Shown piece by piece: positions 10,572-20,400 of a stretch of 64,000 bases of DNA. The stretch lies in NCBI RefSeq assembly GCF_014637795.1, contig NZ_BMFD01000004.1:339960-403959 (forward strand). Direction: 5' to 3'. Position numbers and translations under genes: made by a program. Within the stretch, counting starts at the first letter, position 1, and every line of letters starts with the position of its first letter. Under the pieces are notes generated by a model. It was given only the letters and a program-made list of their open reading frames with translations. It made no database searches and was not told the DNA's origin. This DNA comes from Belliella aquatica (GTDB lineage Bacteria > Bacteroidota > Bacteroidia > Cytophagales > Cyclobacteriaceae).

Positions 10572-11645
10572 ATGGGCATGACCTCTTTTTTGTTGTTTTG
10601 CTCTGGAGTAAGTCAGGTCGTCTTAGAGAAATGTCCTGATTCAGAAAAAATCAAACATGTTAGTATAGGTGCATCAGTTCTTTTTACTGGCATATTGGCT
10701 ATAATTTCCTCTTATTTTGCTTTCAGTTTGATTTTTGAGTCTGCCTGGATTAATTTGTTTATCGCAATTTTTTGGGGGCTGATTATTTTTAATTTGGACA
10801 GATATATTGTTGCTACACTGAGAAAAAAAAACCAGTTTATTTATGAACTAATGCAAATTAGTCCGAGACTGATTTTATCAATTTGCATTGCATTGGTGGT
10901 GGCGAAACCTTTAGAATTGCAAATATTTAAATCTGAAATTGATCAACAATTAGGAGAGGATTTAATTCAAAAAAATCATAATCTTGAACAACGATATGCT
11001 GTGCAGTTCGCCATAATTGATGATAAAAAGAAAGCGTATGAAAGCCAATCAAACCACTACTTTGAGTTAAAGGAATTTTACTATCAAGAGTACAAATGTG
11101 AATGTGATGGTACCTGTGGTACAGGTCAACAAGGAAGGGGAGAAGAATGCCTTCGAAAAAAAGAAAAGTATGAAAACTTCATCACTGAATTTTATGCAAA
11201 AGAACGTGCGATTCAGGCTTCTATACTTGAGTTAAATGCTGAAGCGGATCGTTTCAAAAGTCAGCTTCTTGAAGAAAAAGAGCATATCCAATCTTCTTTT
11301 TCTTCTGGACTTTTAGCCAGAATTCAAGCTTTAAACCGTTTAGACAGTTGGGCACCTTGGGCGGTTACTTTGATGATTCTTTTTGTGGAAATTGCTCCTG
11401 TATTAACCAAGTTATTTGCTTCTCAAGGACCTTATGATGAACTATTGGCTTTGGAAGAGAGCAAGTATAAAATTGACTATATGAAAAAGTTTTATCAATC
11501 TGAAGAACAGTTTGATAATGAATATGTAGGAAAGCTTCATGATATTAAGTTGATTAGAAATGAATTAATTGCTGAAAAGCAGAGTAGAGTGAAACAGGAT
11601 TACAGAGACTTAGCAAAGGAATTAAGTAAACAATTGAAAAGGTGA
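10572..11645 (+). CDS. DUF4407-family inner-membrane protein
   Basis: The protein has 357 residues. The first ~120 contain three hydrophobic segments (roughly 35-60, 62-80 and 97-115) with the family-typical 'FNLDRYI' between the second and third. A long charged coiled coil follows (~125-245), then a last membrane segment (~255-283) with 'WAPWAVTLMILFVEIAPVL', and a cytoplasmic tail. This is the DUF4407 layout. Four cysteines occur within about 16 residues ('CECDGTCGTG' and a later C, ~175-195), which is unusual and could bind metal. The function of the family is unknown. The next gene begins at a GTG overlapping the stop by 4 nt. Confidence 0.82.
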   Translation: MGMTSFLLFCSGVSQVVLEKCPDSEKIKHVSIGASVLFTGILAIISSYFAFSLIFESAWINLFIAIFWGLIIFNLDRYIVATLRKKNQFIYELMQISPRLILSICIALVVAKPLELQIFKSEIDQQLGEDLIQKNHNLEQRYAVQFAIIDDKKKAYESQSNHYFELKEFYYQEYKCECDGTCGTGQQGRGEECLRKKEKYENFITEFYAKERAIQASILELNAEADRFKSQLLEEKEHIQSSFSSGLLARIQALNRLDSWAPWAVTLMILFVEIAPVLTKLFASQGPYDELLALEESKYKIDYMKKFYQSEEQFDNEYVGKLHDIKLIRNELIAEKQSRVKQDYRDLAKELSKQLKR

Positions 11646-12913
11646 ATCAACTTAGATTATTGGTGTTTTTTATTATTGGGATGGGTACTTTACTCTCATC
11701 CTCTGGGAGTGTTTTTGGAAATACGTATCGGATGAAGTCTTGTAGTTTAACGGATATAGATACCCTATTTACCCAAGTATTTCAAAATGAAAGCGACTTT
11801 GATTGGTACATAGGAGAGGAACTACAACTTTTTAATTCAAATGAAACTTTAGCTAAAATTGAAGATGCTGAAAGGGATAGTTTGTATCAACTGTTTAACG
11901 AGAAAAAGCAAATTAGTATTGATAAAAAGGATCTTTGGAAGTTTTTAGGATTTACAATTGAGGATCCTGATCTTCAGCAGATTATATCTCAGTCAGTAGA
12001 TATCCTTCCGAAAAGTAAAATACAAACCTTTGATTTTGAAATTAATGCAGGGGATCGGGTATTTTTTAATTATTCCTCTATTGTCAATAAAGGCTCAGCA
12101 ATCCAAATTGAAATTTTGTTGAATAAGGTGAGCATAGAGAAATCTATGAGTGTAAAAAAAGGAAAAAAAATTGAGCTAGATTTTATAGCGAAGCAAGCAG
12201 GAAAAGTCGAGGTGATCATTAAAAGTTTTAGCATTTTAAGGCATGAGGGTTTCTTAGATATTCAGGTAAAAGCGAAGAAAGAAAATATCTTGCTTCAACA
12301 AATTCAGCAGCCAATTACGCAATTGAAATTGGTCAATACCATGGTATTTGATACGCTCTTTGAAACGGTATTGGATGAAGACATTAGACTTACCCACAAA
12401 TTAAATATTGTTGAAACTGCATCTTTTGAGAAAGAGATCTTATTTAATAAAGACAAAGAATTGATTGGTTTTTCAATCTTCTTTTTCCCTTCTGAACAAA
12501 AAGAAAAGCTTCGTTTTGAAAGAAAAGAGATTTGGAGAGAGGATCCTTTTCAAGACTTTTCAATCAAGGAGTTGACGGGTCGTTCTTTTACCTATTTACC
12601 TGAATTCTCTTTTCCGGAGCTTGATATATGGATCACCAATCAAGAAAAGGAAAAAGTTTGGCTCAATGGACAAAGTCTGATTAAAGAAGATGACTGGGAA
12701 CCAAGTCAGAACAGCAAAAGAAATTATGCCATGTTTAGCCCAAGCAACATAGGAGATGATAGGAAGATTTACCTCAAAATGACCAATAAATCAACTTTGT
12801 ATGATTTTAATTTGAGTATTCGGATTTTGGCTCTTTTTAGACAACGTTTCAGTGTGCTGCAGGAAGTTGAAGTGAAGTCTAGCGTTGAAAAAATATTATT
12901 GTCACTCATATGA
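11642..12913 (+). CDS. Exported protein of unknown function in the eCIS accessory operon
   Basis: A 423-residue protein with a hydrophobic N-terminal signal sequence (~residues 4-25, ending near 'SGSVFG'). The mature part is beta-rich, with segments resembling small sandwich domains ('FEINAGDRVFFNYSSIVNKG', 'GKVEVIIKSFSILRHEGFLDI'). I do not recognise a family. The start is a GTG that overlaps the DUF4407 stop, and the stop overlaps the next ATG (ATGA), so it is translationally coupled on both sides. Because its neighbours are membrane or membrane-anchored, it probably works in the periplasm in the same complex; this is inference. Confidence 0.7.
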   Translation: MNQLRLLVFFIIGMGTLLSSSGSVFGNTYRMKSCSLTDIDTLFTQVFQNESDFDWYIGEELQLFNSNETLAKIEDAERDSLYQLFNEKKQISIDKKDLWKFLGFTIEDPDLQQIISQSVDILPKSKIQTFDFEINAGDRVFFNYSSIVNKGSAIQIEILLNKVSIEKSMSVKKGKKIELDFIAKQAGKVEVIIKSFSILRHEGFLDIQVKAKKENILLQQIQQPITQLKLVNTMVFDTLFETVLDEDIRLTHKLNIVETASFEKEILFNKDKELIGFSIFFFPSEQKEKLRFERKEIWREDPFQDFSIKELTGRSFTYLPEFSFPELDIWITNQEKEKVWLNGQSLIKEDDWEPSQNSKRNYAMFSPSNIGDDRKIYLKMTNKSTLYDFNLSIRILALFRQRFSVLQEVEVKSSVEKILLSLI

Positions 12914-14643
12914 AAAAGATAAGTTATAATTTAGTTTTTGTTTTCTTTTTATTGTCTTTAACGCTGTTCTCTTGTAGGAGAGAATATTCTAAATTGAAAT
13001 CGAGTACCAGAAGGGTTTCTTCTGAAATGCGTTATTTGGAAAGAACCTCAGGAGGTCTGATTGCAGCCTTAGGTTTGGGAGATCAGTCCGAAGGATTGGA
13101 CACTGCTAAAACCCAAATGACTCCTTTGATTCAAAAGTCATTTATTCAAGATTATGCCTTTCTTTACGATGGTTTAAATGGTGAAAAAACAAATAATTAT
13201 TTGCAGTCTTTTGAATATGATTCTTCAAAAAATGTTTTTAAAAGACAAGATTTGTTTCAAAAGAAACTGCGAGAAAATGTAGAAGTATATACCTGGTATC
13301 CCTATTGGATGGGTGATGTGTGGAAGTCATATAATTTCGATCTGATTTCAACTATTTCCTTTTTTTCTTATAAAATCGACCCACAAACAGGGAGCTATCT
13401 GAATCCTGTACAAATATCACAATGGCGAGAAACAGCCTTAATAGACTCAGCCAAACAGCATGGCACAAAAGTATTATTGAATCTTGCATTGGAAGGTGAA
13501 AATAATCTGAATGAATATCTCAAAAATGAAGCTTCCTGGAATACAACCTTAGATTCTATTGCCGTTTTGATCAGGGAAAGAGATGCTGATGGCATAGAGA
13601 TTGAGTTTTTTAACGTTCCCGAAGGAAGTGCTGGTAAATTTTTGGATTTTGTTAGTTTTATAAAAGACAACTTAGATTATCGTTTTATAGCTAAAAAGAT
13701 GCTAGTCTCCTTAATCTTACCCACCCAGCCTGATAATTTTTTTGCTGAGATCGAGGATTTAGACGAGTACATTGATTTATTCATTATTAAGGGTCTTGAT
13801 TATCATGAATTGGTTGAAAATGGAACAGCTGTAGCACCGTTAAGAACGGATGTCGCTGATGGTCTCAGTTTGGAAAATTCTATTGGTCAATATTTGAAAA
13901 TGGGTTTAGTCGCTGAAAAATCAATTTTAGCTTTGCCTTTATATGGATCTCAGTGGTCAGGAACTTGGGACAGGGCAGGGGGCTTTTACGAGACTGACTT
14001 TGAAAGAAAAATAACTTTGTCAGAAGTTTCTAGGGTATTTGAATCGAGAGATACCAGCTATGTGATTAGTCCTGTCTTAGACGAAGTGTCTATGACAAAT
14101 TATTTTTTCTTAGAATTTGAGGATGATTCCTCTGTGGAATGCTGGTATGATGATTCTTATACCTTAGCGAAAAAGATTGACTTGGCATTATTTAAGAACT
14201 TTAAAGGAGTAGGTTTTTGGGCACTTGGCTATGACTTGGGATCTACTGATATTTGGGATGTTGTAGAAGAGAAATTCACAGGAAACACAGTTTATGTTCA
14301 AGACCCCATTGCTGAAATGGAGGGGTACCCTATCCAAGTTGCTTCATTCATCCAGAAATATGAAAAGCTATTTGTGGTCACTTTTGTCATGCTTACGATT
14401 ATCATTTTTTTTACACTCGCCTTGGCATTTTCGGATTGGCGCTTTAGGGATACCATTTTAGCTAGGCAACTTTATAGGATCATCTTCCTTTTCGGTTTCA
14501 TTTTTATTACGCTCTCCATTGCTACTTATTTTGGTATTTTGGGACAAGGAAATTGGACTTACTTTTTATTATTTTTCCTAGGTGCTGCAGCAAGCTATTA
14601 TATTGAAAAGTATGGTGGATTAATCAAAATTAATAAACCTTGA
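12910..14643 (+). CDS. Membrane-anchored GH18-fold protein, probably catalytically inactive
   Basis: Residues 1-21 form a lipoprotein-type signal ending at the lipobox-like 'LFSC'. Residues ~120-460 follow the glycoside hydrolase 18 barrel: 'VEVYTWYPYW', 'FDLISTISFFSYKID', 'KVLLNLAL', 'SILALPLYGSQW' and 'GVGFWALGYD'. The catalytic strand, normally DGxDxDxE, reads D227-G-I-E-I-E-F-F234, so the acid/base glutamate is phenylalanine and two aspartates are glutamates; hydrolysis is unlikely. The last ~90 residues contain about three membrane segments, so the barrel should face the periplasm. It may bind glycan or peptidoglycan while the injection apparatus acts. It is coupled to the preceding gene (4-nt overlap). 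Confidence 0.78.
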   Translation: MKKISYNLVFVFFLLSLTLFSCRREYSKLKSSTRRVSSEMRYLERTSGGLIAALGLGDQSEGLDTAKTQMTPLIQKSFIQDYAFLYDGLNGEKTNNYLQSFEYDSSKNVFKRQDLFQKKLRENVEVYTWYPYWMGDVWKSYNFDLISTISFFSYKIDPQTGSYLNPVQISQWRETALIDSAKQHGTKVLLNLALEGENNLNEYLKNEASWNTTLDSIAVLIRERDADGIEIEFFNVPEGSAGKFLDFVSFIKDNLDYRFIAKKMLVSLILPTQPDNFFAEIEDLDEYIDLFIIKGLDYHELVENGTAVAPLRTDVADGLSLENSIGQYLKMGLVAEKSILALPLYGSQWSGTWDRAGGFYETDFERKITLSEVSRVFESRDTSYVISPVLDEVSMTNYFFLEFEDDSSVECWYDDSYTLAKKIDLALFKNFKGVGFWALGYDLGSTDIWDVVEEKFTGNTVYVQDPIAEMEGYPIQVASFIQKYEKLFVVTFVMLTIIIFFTLALAFSDWRFRDTILARQLYRIIFLFGFIFITLSIATYFGILGQGNWTYFLLFFLGAAASYYIEKYGGLIKINKP

Positions 14644-14650
14644 CCTTAAG

Positions 14651-14905
14651 ATGTTTAAAATCATAAAAGAACTCACCCTTCTATTCCTATTTGCTTATGC
14701 AGCAATTTGGATTAGCTATGCTGTTTTGAGTGTAATTCAGCTCAGATCAGCGTCTCCTACTATGACGACTATTGACGAGCTGTATTTAGTTCAATTGGCT
14801 ATTTTCATTTGGTTTTTAGTCTTGATTTCTTTGTATGTGCTTCGCTTATTGGTTTTTATTGTTTTCAAGAGATTGAATCCGGAGGTAGATGGAGAGAACC
14901 CATGA
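14651..14905 (+). CDS. Small two-helix membrane protein
   Basis: An 84-residue protein with two hydrophobic segments (~8-30 and ~48-72) and a charged C-terminal tail. It starts 7 nt after the GH18-like gene and is the last gene of the eCIS-side transcript. Its stop is 3 nt from the stop of the convergent transporter gene. No family is recognised; size and position suggest an accessory subunit of the membrane proteins upstream. Confidence 0.6.
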   Translation: MFKIIKELTLLFLFAYAAIWISYAVLSVIQLRSASPTMTTIDELYLVQLAIFIWFLVLISLYVLRLLVFIVFKRLNPEVDGENP

Positions 14906-14908
14906 ATC

Positions 14909-17491
14909 TTAATTTAAGTGATTCAAAGGGAAAACTGCTTGGTACAAAGTTTTATAAACCTGTTTTAAGACTGCTCCGCTTTCTATATCATCATTCAATT
15001 GTTTAATTTGCGTCGTCCAATAATAGCTTTCAAGAGGTATCCTATAAGAGAGTGGTTGCGCTTCCCGTTCGAGCCTGTTTGAAAAATCTTGTTCAACAGT
15101 ACCCTCACTTAGACTTATTTTGTGGTCTGACTTAGGTTTTGAGTTTTCATTTCTACAGGGTAATTTCAGGTTCAGCTGTTGAACATCAACATGTTTTTTA
15201 AATGTATTTTCTAATTCTCTATTGATTTTAGAAGGAAAAGATTCCATCAAAGTTGAAAGTACTTGTGATTTTACAAGTCCAGAAAGGTTTGTAATTTGAT
15301 TCCCAAGCATAGATAACAGTCTTTTTTCTTTACTTAAGGATACCTGAGGAAAATCTTTGGACAGTTTTTGGAGTACTTTATCATATTTTTCTTCTTTAAA
15401 TATTGGCAAAATCCATTTCTTTTCCTGTTCCTTTAGAACCAATTCGAGTAATTCCAAAGCGATTACTTCCTGAGATTTATCCGCTTTATTTAACATGGTA
15501 ATGATTCTATTTAAAATCTCTGGATCATGCTGGAAGGCAAGGGATAGGAGAATATTACTTTTAACCGATGTAGCTTCAAATAATAGAAGTTCACTAAGCT
15601 GAGAACTGCTTTTTTGAAGATCTTGATAACACATCAGAAGATAGGTGTATTTTTGAATTCTTTCTTCTAACAAATAGAAATAATCCTGATTAGACAGGAT
15701 TTTTACTTTTTTAACTGATAAATTTTGAATCACAGCGCTATAGAGAAAATCTATTGATTTAATTTTCTTTTGGAAATTATAGAAGTTGAATTTTGGGTCT
15801 TTTGTTAAAATGATGGTGTGAATCAACAGCTCCACAAGTTTAAGAAAAGGACTTTCTCTTCTATCTAGTGAACTCGAGTTGGGGATTAAGGCTTCCCGTA
15901 ATTTCATTAAGTTTTGGTGATCGGATTCCCACAGACTATAAATGAGCGCTTCAGTTTTTTGAAGCATTTGGTTATCCAATACCTGCTTATTTTTTTTGCT
16001 TTCAAAGAGTTCGTTTGAATTGATTTTTTGAAATGGCTTTCCCCAAAAAACACTTTCAAGATGAGTCAAGCTAGCAATGCTTAATTTGATTTCTTCAAGC
16101 CTATTAATTTTTGTAGGACCTAATTTTTTATTTTCAGAATCTAATGGATTGATTTTGTTCGCATTGTGCTCTTCTAATTCTTTAAGCTTATTTTTTTTTG
16201 AATCGATTTGATAGCTTCCTAATGAATCTAAAATATTAGACAATTCAATTTTATAATAGTAAATAAGTTTCTTTGAAATAAGATACCAAATAGCTAAAAT
16301 CACTAAAATACTGAGAAGTAATATAAATATTTTTTTCTCAAAAGAAGTGATAGATGCAATCCCATAGATAAATAGGGCTGCAACAAATTGACCAAGGGTT
16401 TTGCCATACCCATCTGCGTAATTTTGTGTTGTGGTTCTTTTGGCGATGGGATAGGCTTGATACAAGACATTGATCGTTGGTGCATATATAGCTCTGTAAA
16501 GGGAGCGCTCAAAAACCTTACTCAAAGAGGCTACAATTAAGATCATACCGATATACCCAATAAATAAAGAAGAAATTCCAATGATAGCAATAAGCGCAAG
16601 TGCGAATATCATGGTAGAGAGGCTTATAAAGACGCCATATTCCCGCACAAGGAATTTTGATACAAAGGATTTAAGAATTAACTCAAGCAGTCTCATCCCT
16701 CCAAAAAGAAATGCGAAATATTTGGCTAGCTCGTCTGGGTCTGTCATTAAATTTGCCGAAACTTCCATCAAGCTGAAATCGATAAGCAATTGAATGATTA
16801 CAGCCAGAAAAACTGCATAAAAGATAAATTGGAAATAGGGTTCTTTGATGACTTGCTTCTGTTTGTGATCATTAGATTCCTTGGGTAAGTTTTTTTTCTC
16901 CTGAGGTTTTTTTTCTATTTTATCTCCCAAGTAAAAGGTGATGGCAGCAAATAAAGATATCCCTATAAATGAAATAAGCAGAAGTTTATCTCTCGTGAAG
17001 GATTCTAAATTGAGTAATGCTGGAACAGACAAATAAGCAATGATGGCCGAAATTACCTCTCCTGTACTGATAATGCTGTTGTATTTTTTATTTTCGCTCA
17101 GATCAAATAAGTTGCTTGGAAGCTTCCAAAATACCAAAGAGGTGAAATTGATGGATATCCAAAACCATGCATAAGCGAAAAAGATCAAATAAGAATAGTA
17201 TAGTCCCTCAGTATACATATACCAAAGGGCACACATGACAAGGGCAAAAAAAAGACAAAAAATGGAGGAAGATTTTGCAAAGCCCCAGCGCTTTTCTGTT
17301 TTATTGAAAATATAAGTAATACAGATCCCACCTATTCCTGAAATCACATAAGCCAAAGGCAGTTGTGAAGTTCCTATTTCGCTAATAAAGAGTGCGTTTA
17401 CAAAAACAAAGAAATAGGATATGAAAACTCCCAAGGCAAGGGAGAGCAAAATCATCCATGAAAGTATTTTAAAACTTTTTGTTTTTTTCAT
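14909..17491 (-). CDS. MFS-type transporter (nucleotide-transporter-like) with long cytoplasmic C-terminal domain
   Basis: The first ~420 of 860 residues contain about twelve hydrophobic segments arranged as in MFS or ADP/ATP-exchanger-like carriers ('SYFFVFVNALFISEIG' near residue 25, 'FLFGGMRLLELI' mid-way). The remaining ~430 residues are soluble, helical and charged, resembling HEAT-type repeats with no obvious catalytic motif. Similar Bacteroidota proteins are usually labelled Npt1/Npt2-like, but the substrate cannot be read from sequence. It is the last gene of the minus-strand operon, 6 nt after the TonB receptor. A role in supplying or sensing nucleotides for the operon's NTPase is speculation. 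Confidence 0.62.
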   Translation of the reverse strand: MKKTKSFKILSWMILLSLALGVFISYFFVFVNALFISEIGTSQLPLAYVISGIGGICITYIFNKTEKRWGFAKSSSIFCLFFALVMCALWYMYTEGLYYSYLIFFAYAWFWISINFTSLVFWKLPSNLFDLSENKKYNSIISTGEVISAIIAYLSVPALLNLESFTRDKLLLISFIGISLFAAITFYLGDKIEKKPQEKKNLPKESNDHKQKQVIKEPYFQFIFYAVFLAVIIQLLIDFSLMEVSANLMTDPDELAKYFAFLFGGMRLLELILKSFVSKFLVREYGVFISLSTMIFALALIAIIGISSLFIGYIGMILIVASLSKVFERSLYRAIYAPTINVLYQAYPIAKRTTTQNYADGYGKTLGQFVAALFIYGIASITSFEKKIFILLLSILVILAIWYLISKKLIYYYKIELSNILDSLGSYQIDSKKNKLKELEEHNANKINPLDSENKKLGPTKINRLEEIKLSIASLTHLESVFWGKPFQKINSNELFESKKNKQVLDNQMLQKTEALIYSLWESDHQNLMKLREALIPNSSSLDRRESPFLKLVELLIHTIILTKDPKFNFYNFQKKIKSIDFLYSAVIQNLSVKKVKILSNQDYFYLLEERIQKYTYLLMCYQDLQKSSSQLSELLLFEATSVKSNILLSLAFQHDPEILNRIITMLNKADKSQEVIALELLELVLKEQEKKWILPIFKEEKYDKVLQKLSKDFPQVSLSKEKRLLSMLGNQITNLSGLVKSQVLSTLMESFPSKINRELENTFKKHVDVQQLNLKLPCRNENSKPKSDHKISLSEGTVEQDFSNRLEREAQPLSYRIPLESYYWTTQIKQLNDDIESGAVLKQVYKTLYQAVFPLNHLN

Positions 17492-17497
17492 TAGATT

Positions 17498-20371
17498 TTA
17501 CAGCATGTAGCTTAGTCTTAGCAAATAAAATCTTGGTCTTTGAGGGATATAAGGAACATTTCTATCTCCATAACTCTTACCGGGGATATCATTCATCATA
17601 TTAAAAGTTCCTGAAGCCTCTCTTGGACCTGGATGAAAATATTCTGGGTTATTCCCATCTAAAATATTCTTGTTCAGAATGTTCTCTACGCTCAAATCAA
17701 GCCGCAAGAAAGGTAATGTCTGAATTTTGAATCCAATATTTCCATTCAATAATAAATAGGCTGGAATGTTTCCGATCCCAGGTAAACCAAAATTTTGACT
17801 CTGTGTGGTGCCTTGTCCTAGAGGTCGCTCACTTACATAATTCGCTCTTATATTGATGACGTTGTTGAGTTTTCCCAGTTGGTTTTTTCTTGTTATGGAT
17901 AAATTAATCCTATGACTGGCAATATCTCCTAATCTCAAAGGCTCTTCTAATTCGAATAGGGTAGAACTGATTTTTTCTGGTTTGAAAAAAGTATGGTTAA
18001 CCTGAATATTCCAATTTTTTGATTCTGGTCTAAAATAAAAGCCTGACATTAACCCTAAGTTTCTGTAAGACCCAGCGTTATAGTTTCTCCTTACTCCTTT
18101 GATAACCCCTGAAGCTACAGCATCATCAATTAAATATCCAAAAGCATTTATTTCCCAACCTAGGCTTCCGTTCATGATGCGGCCTAAGTATTCTAAATTA
18201 ACAAAATGAATAGATTCTGTTTCCAAATTTGGGTTAGGGACTCTCCCGCCACCTGTAGAATATTTTGTCCATTGAGAAACATTCTGTAATCCTCTGGAGT
18301 AATTTAATTTTAGGGTAGTGTTTTCACCATTGTATATGCCAGATATCCTAGGACTAAAAGCAAGGCCATAACCCCCAGAGCTTCTGATTTTATTGTAGTC
18401 TATTCTGTTTCCACCACTCAAGTAGAAGCGCTCCCCTAGATTTAAGGTGACCTGATTAAAAAAACCGATATCAAAAATGGAAAATAAATTACTTCCTTCA
18501 AGCTGATTTTCAACTATTCCTTTTTCCCGAGCCAATGAAATATTAGCCTGTTTGTCTTGATAAGCTTTTTGGTTTGCTGCATCTGTCTCAAAATCCATAT
18601 AAATCAAATAATCGCCTTGAGTAAGGGTACTTCTTAAATCGATTCCACTAGCTATTTTGATCTTTGAGCCTTCATAGAAGAACCGCGCTTCATTTCTGAA
18701 TTGTTGGGCTTCATAATAATAATATCGATTTCTCCAGCCATTTTTCATCATAGAAGTGCTGAATACATCTTGCACCTCTGTACCATAGGTGTTTGATTCC
18801 ATGCTTGCACCTCGTATGCTTGGGAGCAAGGAGTTAGGGTCCAATAGATGCGCCAGATGTAAATTTGCTCTAGGGTCACCAAAGGCGATAAAGTTAACCC
18901 TATTTGATTCTTTCCCAAGCCGATGAACAGCAAAATTAGAAAGGTTAGAAATACTTATTTTTTCGTTAATTTCACGGTCATATTGGGCATAAATAGTGGT
19001 GTTTTCTGGTGACCACAAGGATCCATTTTGAGATCCGGCAACATCAATATCTTGATAAAAATTGAATCCTTCTGTTCTTTTCCAATGTCTAATTCCAAAT
19101 AAGAAGTTTTCTACTGAAACTTTGGCACTTAAAAAATAATTTTCAGTCTGATTGGAATAACCGATCGGCACTCCATTTACTTTACCAGTATAGGCTGCTC
19201 TGTCGAGCTCTCTTGCATGATTGATTCCCTCTTGGGTCAAGGTAACTTGATTGATATTTCCTTGCGCATCCTGATTTACCTCGTAAAACGGATGACTTAA
19301 AGGTAAGTTAAAATTAGCTATGTACTCATTTAAGGAATAAGAGCCGATGCTTCCTGATAAATTCATATGTCTATATGACAGGTGATCAATGTCATTGGGT
19401 GAGTAATTGTAAAACTCTGTTCCCGACATATCATGTTCATCAGAACTGTAATATCTTCCTGTAATTTGAATTGCAGCTGCTTTTCCTTTTAACCCTAAAG
19501 TAAGGTCTGCTGATTTTGTATTTAAATTCCCCAGCTGCGTATTTCCATGTAGGTATACTTTTTGCTCTTTTCCATTTTTTCTACTGGGATCCTCTAGACT
19601 ATCATCAGCTTGTTCTTTTGGGGAATAGGTGAGGATATTAATTGCCCCCACAAAAGCCCTAGGTCCATACATGGTTGATGAAGGACCATATAAAACTTCT
19701 ACTGCTTTGATATTCGATAGGGGATACTGCCTTGAGATATATGCCCAATTGAGCCATAAATCATTTTCCTCAATTCCATCTATCATGAATAGTGTTCTCT
19801 CCGTATTTTCCTGTCGATAACCCATTTGATAGATGTTTGCATAGGTGACAGCAAAAATTTTACTGATATCAAATCCAGGAAGGTCATTGAGTAAATCGAT
19901 TAGATCAATATAGCCTCTATCCATGATTTCTTCATGAGTGACCAACTTAACGGTTGCAGGAGCTGTATTGAGGTCTTCCGCTTTTTTTGATACAGAACTT
20001 ACGGTCACACCGATATTCTCTCTTTTCAATTGATCAAATATCAAATTGAAAACAATATTTCTGTAGCTAGGGACAAATTTGCTATTTGTTTTTACAATTT
20101 GCTCAATCAATTGCGTGGCAACATCTAACTGATCTTCCACAATAGCAGTAAGTGCCAATAGTTCTCTGCCTTTGTTCAGTTCGTCTGACGTTTTAAAACC
20201 TCTATTGGCGACACAACTTTCTAAAATTTTTTTTACGCCACCAAAATCACCAATTTCGTATGCATCTTTGCTATTTTCTAGCGTATTGCTCGAACATAAA
20301 TTGCTTTGTGCAGAGGCACCAAGGGCCGTCATTTGTAGGAGAATTGTTAGCCTGATAAATGTTTTTTTCAT
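17498..20371 (-). CDS. TonB-dependent outer-membrane receptor with TPR-like N-terminal extension
   Basis: A signal peptide (~1-21, ending 'ASAQ') is followed by a ~95-residue helical segment ('NSKDAYEIGDFGGVKKILESC' pattern, like a TPR pair) instead of the usual carboxypeptidase-like domain. The plug spans ~125-250 with 'LNDLPGFDIS', 'TLFMIDGIEEN' and 'VEVLYGPSSTMYGPRAFVGAINI'. The rest, to residue 957, is the beta-barrel with aromatic strand ends and terminal 'RPRFYLLRLSYML'. Such receptors import large ligands using TonB energy. It lies between two STAND-like proteins and the transporter in one operon, 29 nt from the gene before and 6 nt from the gene after. No ligand can be named; no SusD-like partner is present. 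Confidence 0.85.
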   Translation of the reverse strand: MKKTFIRLTILLQMTALGASAQSNLCSSNTLENSKDAYEIGDFGGVKKILESCVANRGFKTSDELNKGRELLALTAIVEDQLDVATQLIEQIVKTNSKFVPSYRNIVFNLIFDQLKRENIGVTVSSVSKKAEDLNTAPATVKLVTHEEIMDRGYIDLIDLLNDLPGFDISKIFAVTYANIYQMGYRQENTERTLFMIDGIEENDLWLNWAYISRQYPLSNIKAVEVLYGPSSTMYGPRAFVGAINILTYSPKEQADDSLEDPSRKNGKEQKVYLHGNTQLGNLNTKSADLTLGLKGKAAAIQITGRYYSSDEHDMSGTEFYNYSPNDIDHLSYRHMNLSGSIGSYSLNEYIANFNLPLSHPFYEVNQDAQGNINQVTLTQEGINHARELDRAAYTGKVNGVPIGYSNQTENYFLSAKVSVENFLFGIRHWKRTEGFNFYQDIDVAGSQNGSLWSPENTTIYAQYDREINEKISISNLSNFAVHRLGKESNRVNFIAFGDPRANLHLAHLLDPNSLLPSIRGASMESNTYGTEVQDVFSTSMMKNGWRNRYYYYEAQQFRNEARFFYEGSKIKIASGIDLRSTLTQGDYLIYMDFETDAANQKAYQDKQANISLAREKGIVENQLEGSNLFSIFDIGFFNQVTLNLGERFYLSGGNRIDYNKIRSSGGYGLAFSPRISGIYNGENTTLKLNYSRGLQNVSQWTKYSTGGGRVPNPNLETESIHFVNLEYLGRIMNGSLGWEINAFGYLIDDAVASGVIKGVRRNYNAGSYRNLGLMSGFYFRPESKNWNIQVNHTFFKPEKISSTLFELEEPLRLGDIASHRINLSITRKNQLGKLNNVINIRANYVSERPLGQGTTQSQNFGLPGIGNIPAYLLLNGNIGFKIQTLPFLRLDLSVENILNKNILDGNNPEYFHPGPREASGTFNMMNDIPGKSYGDRNVPYIPQRPRFYLLRLSYML

Positions 20372-20400
20372 TTTTTCGGTGACCCAATAGGGTCTTTTTC

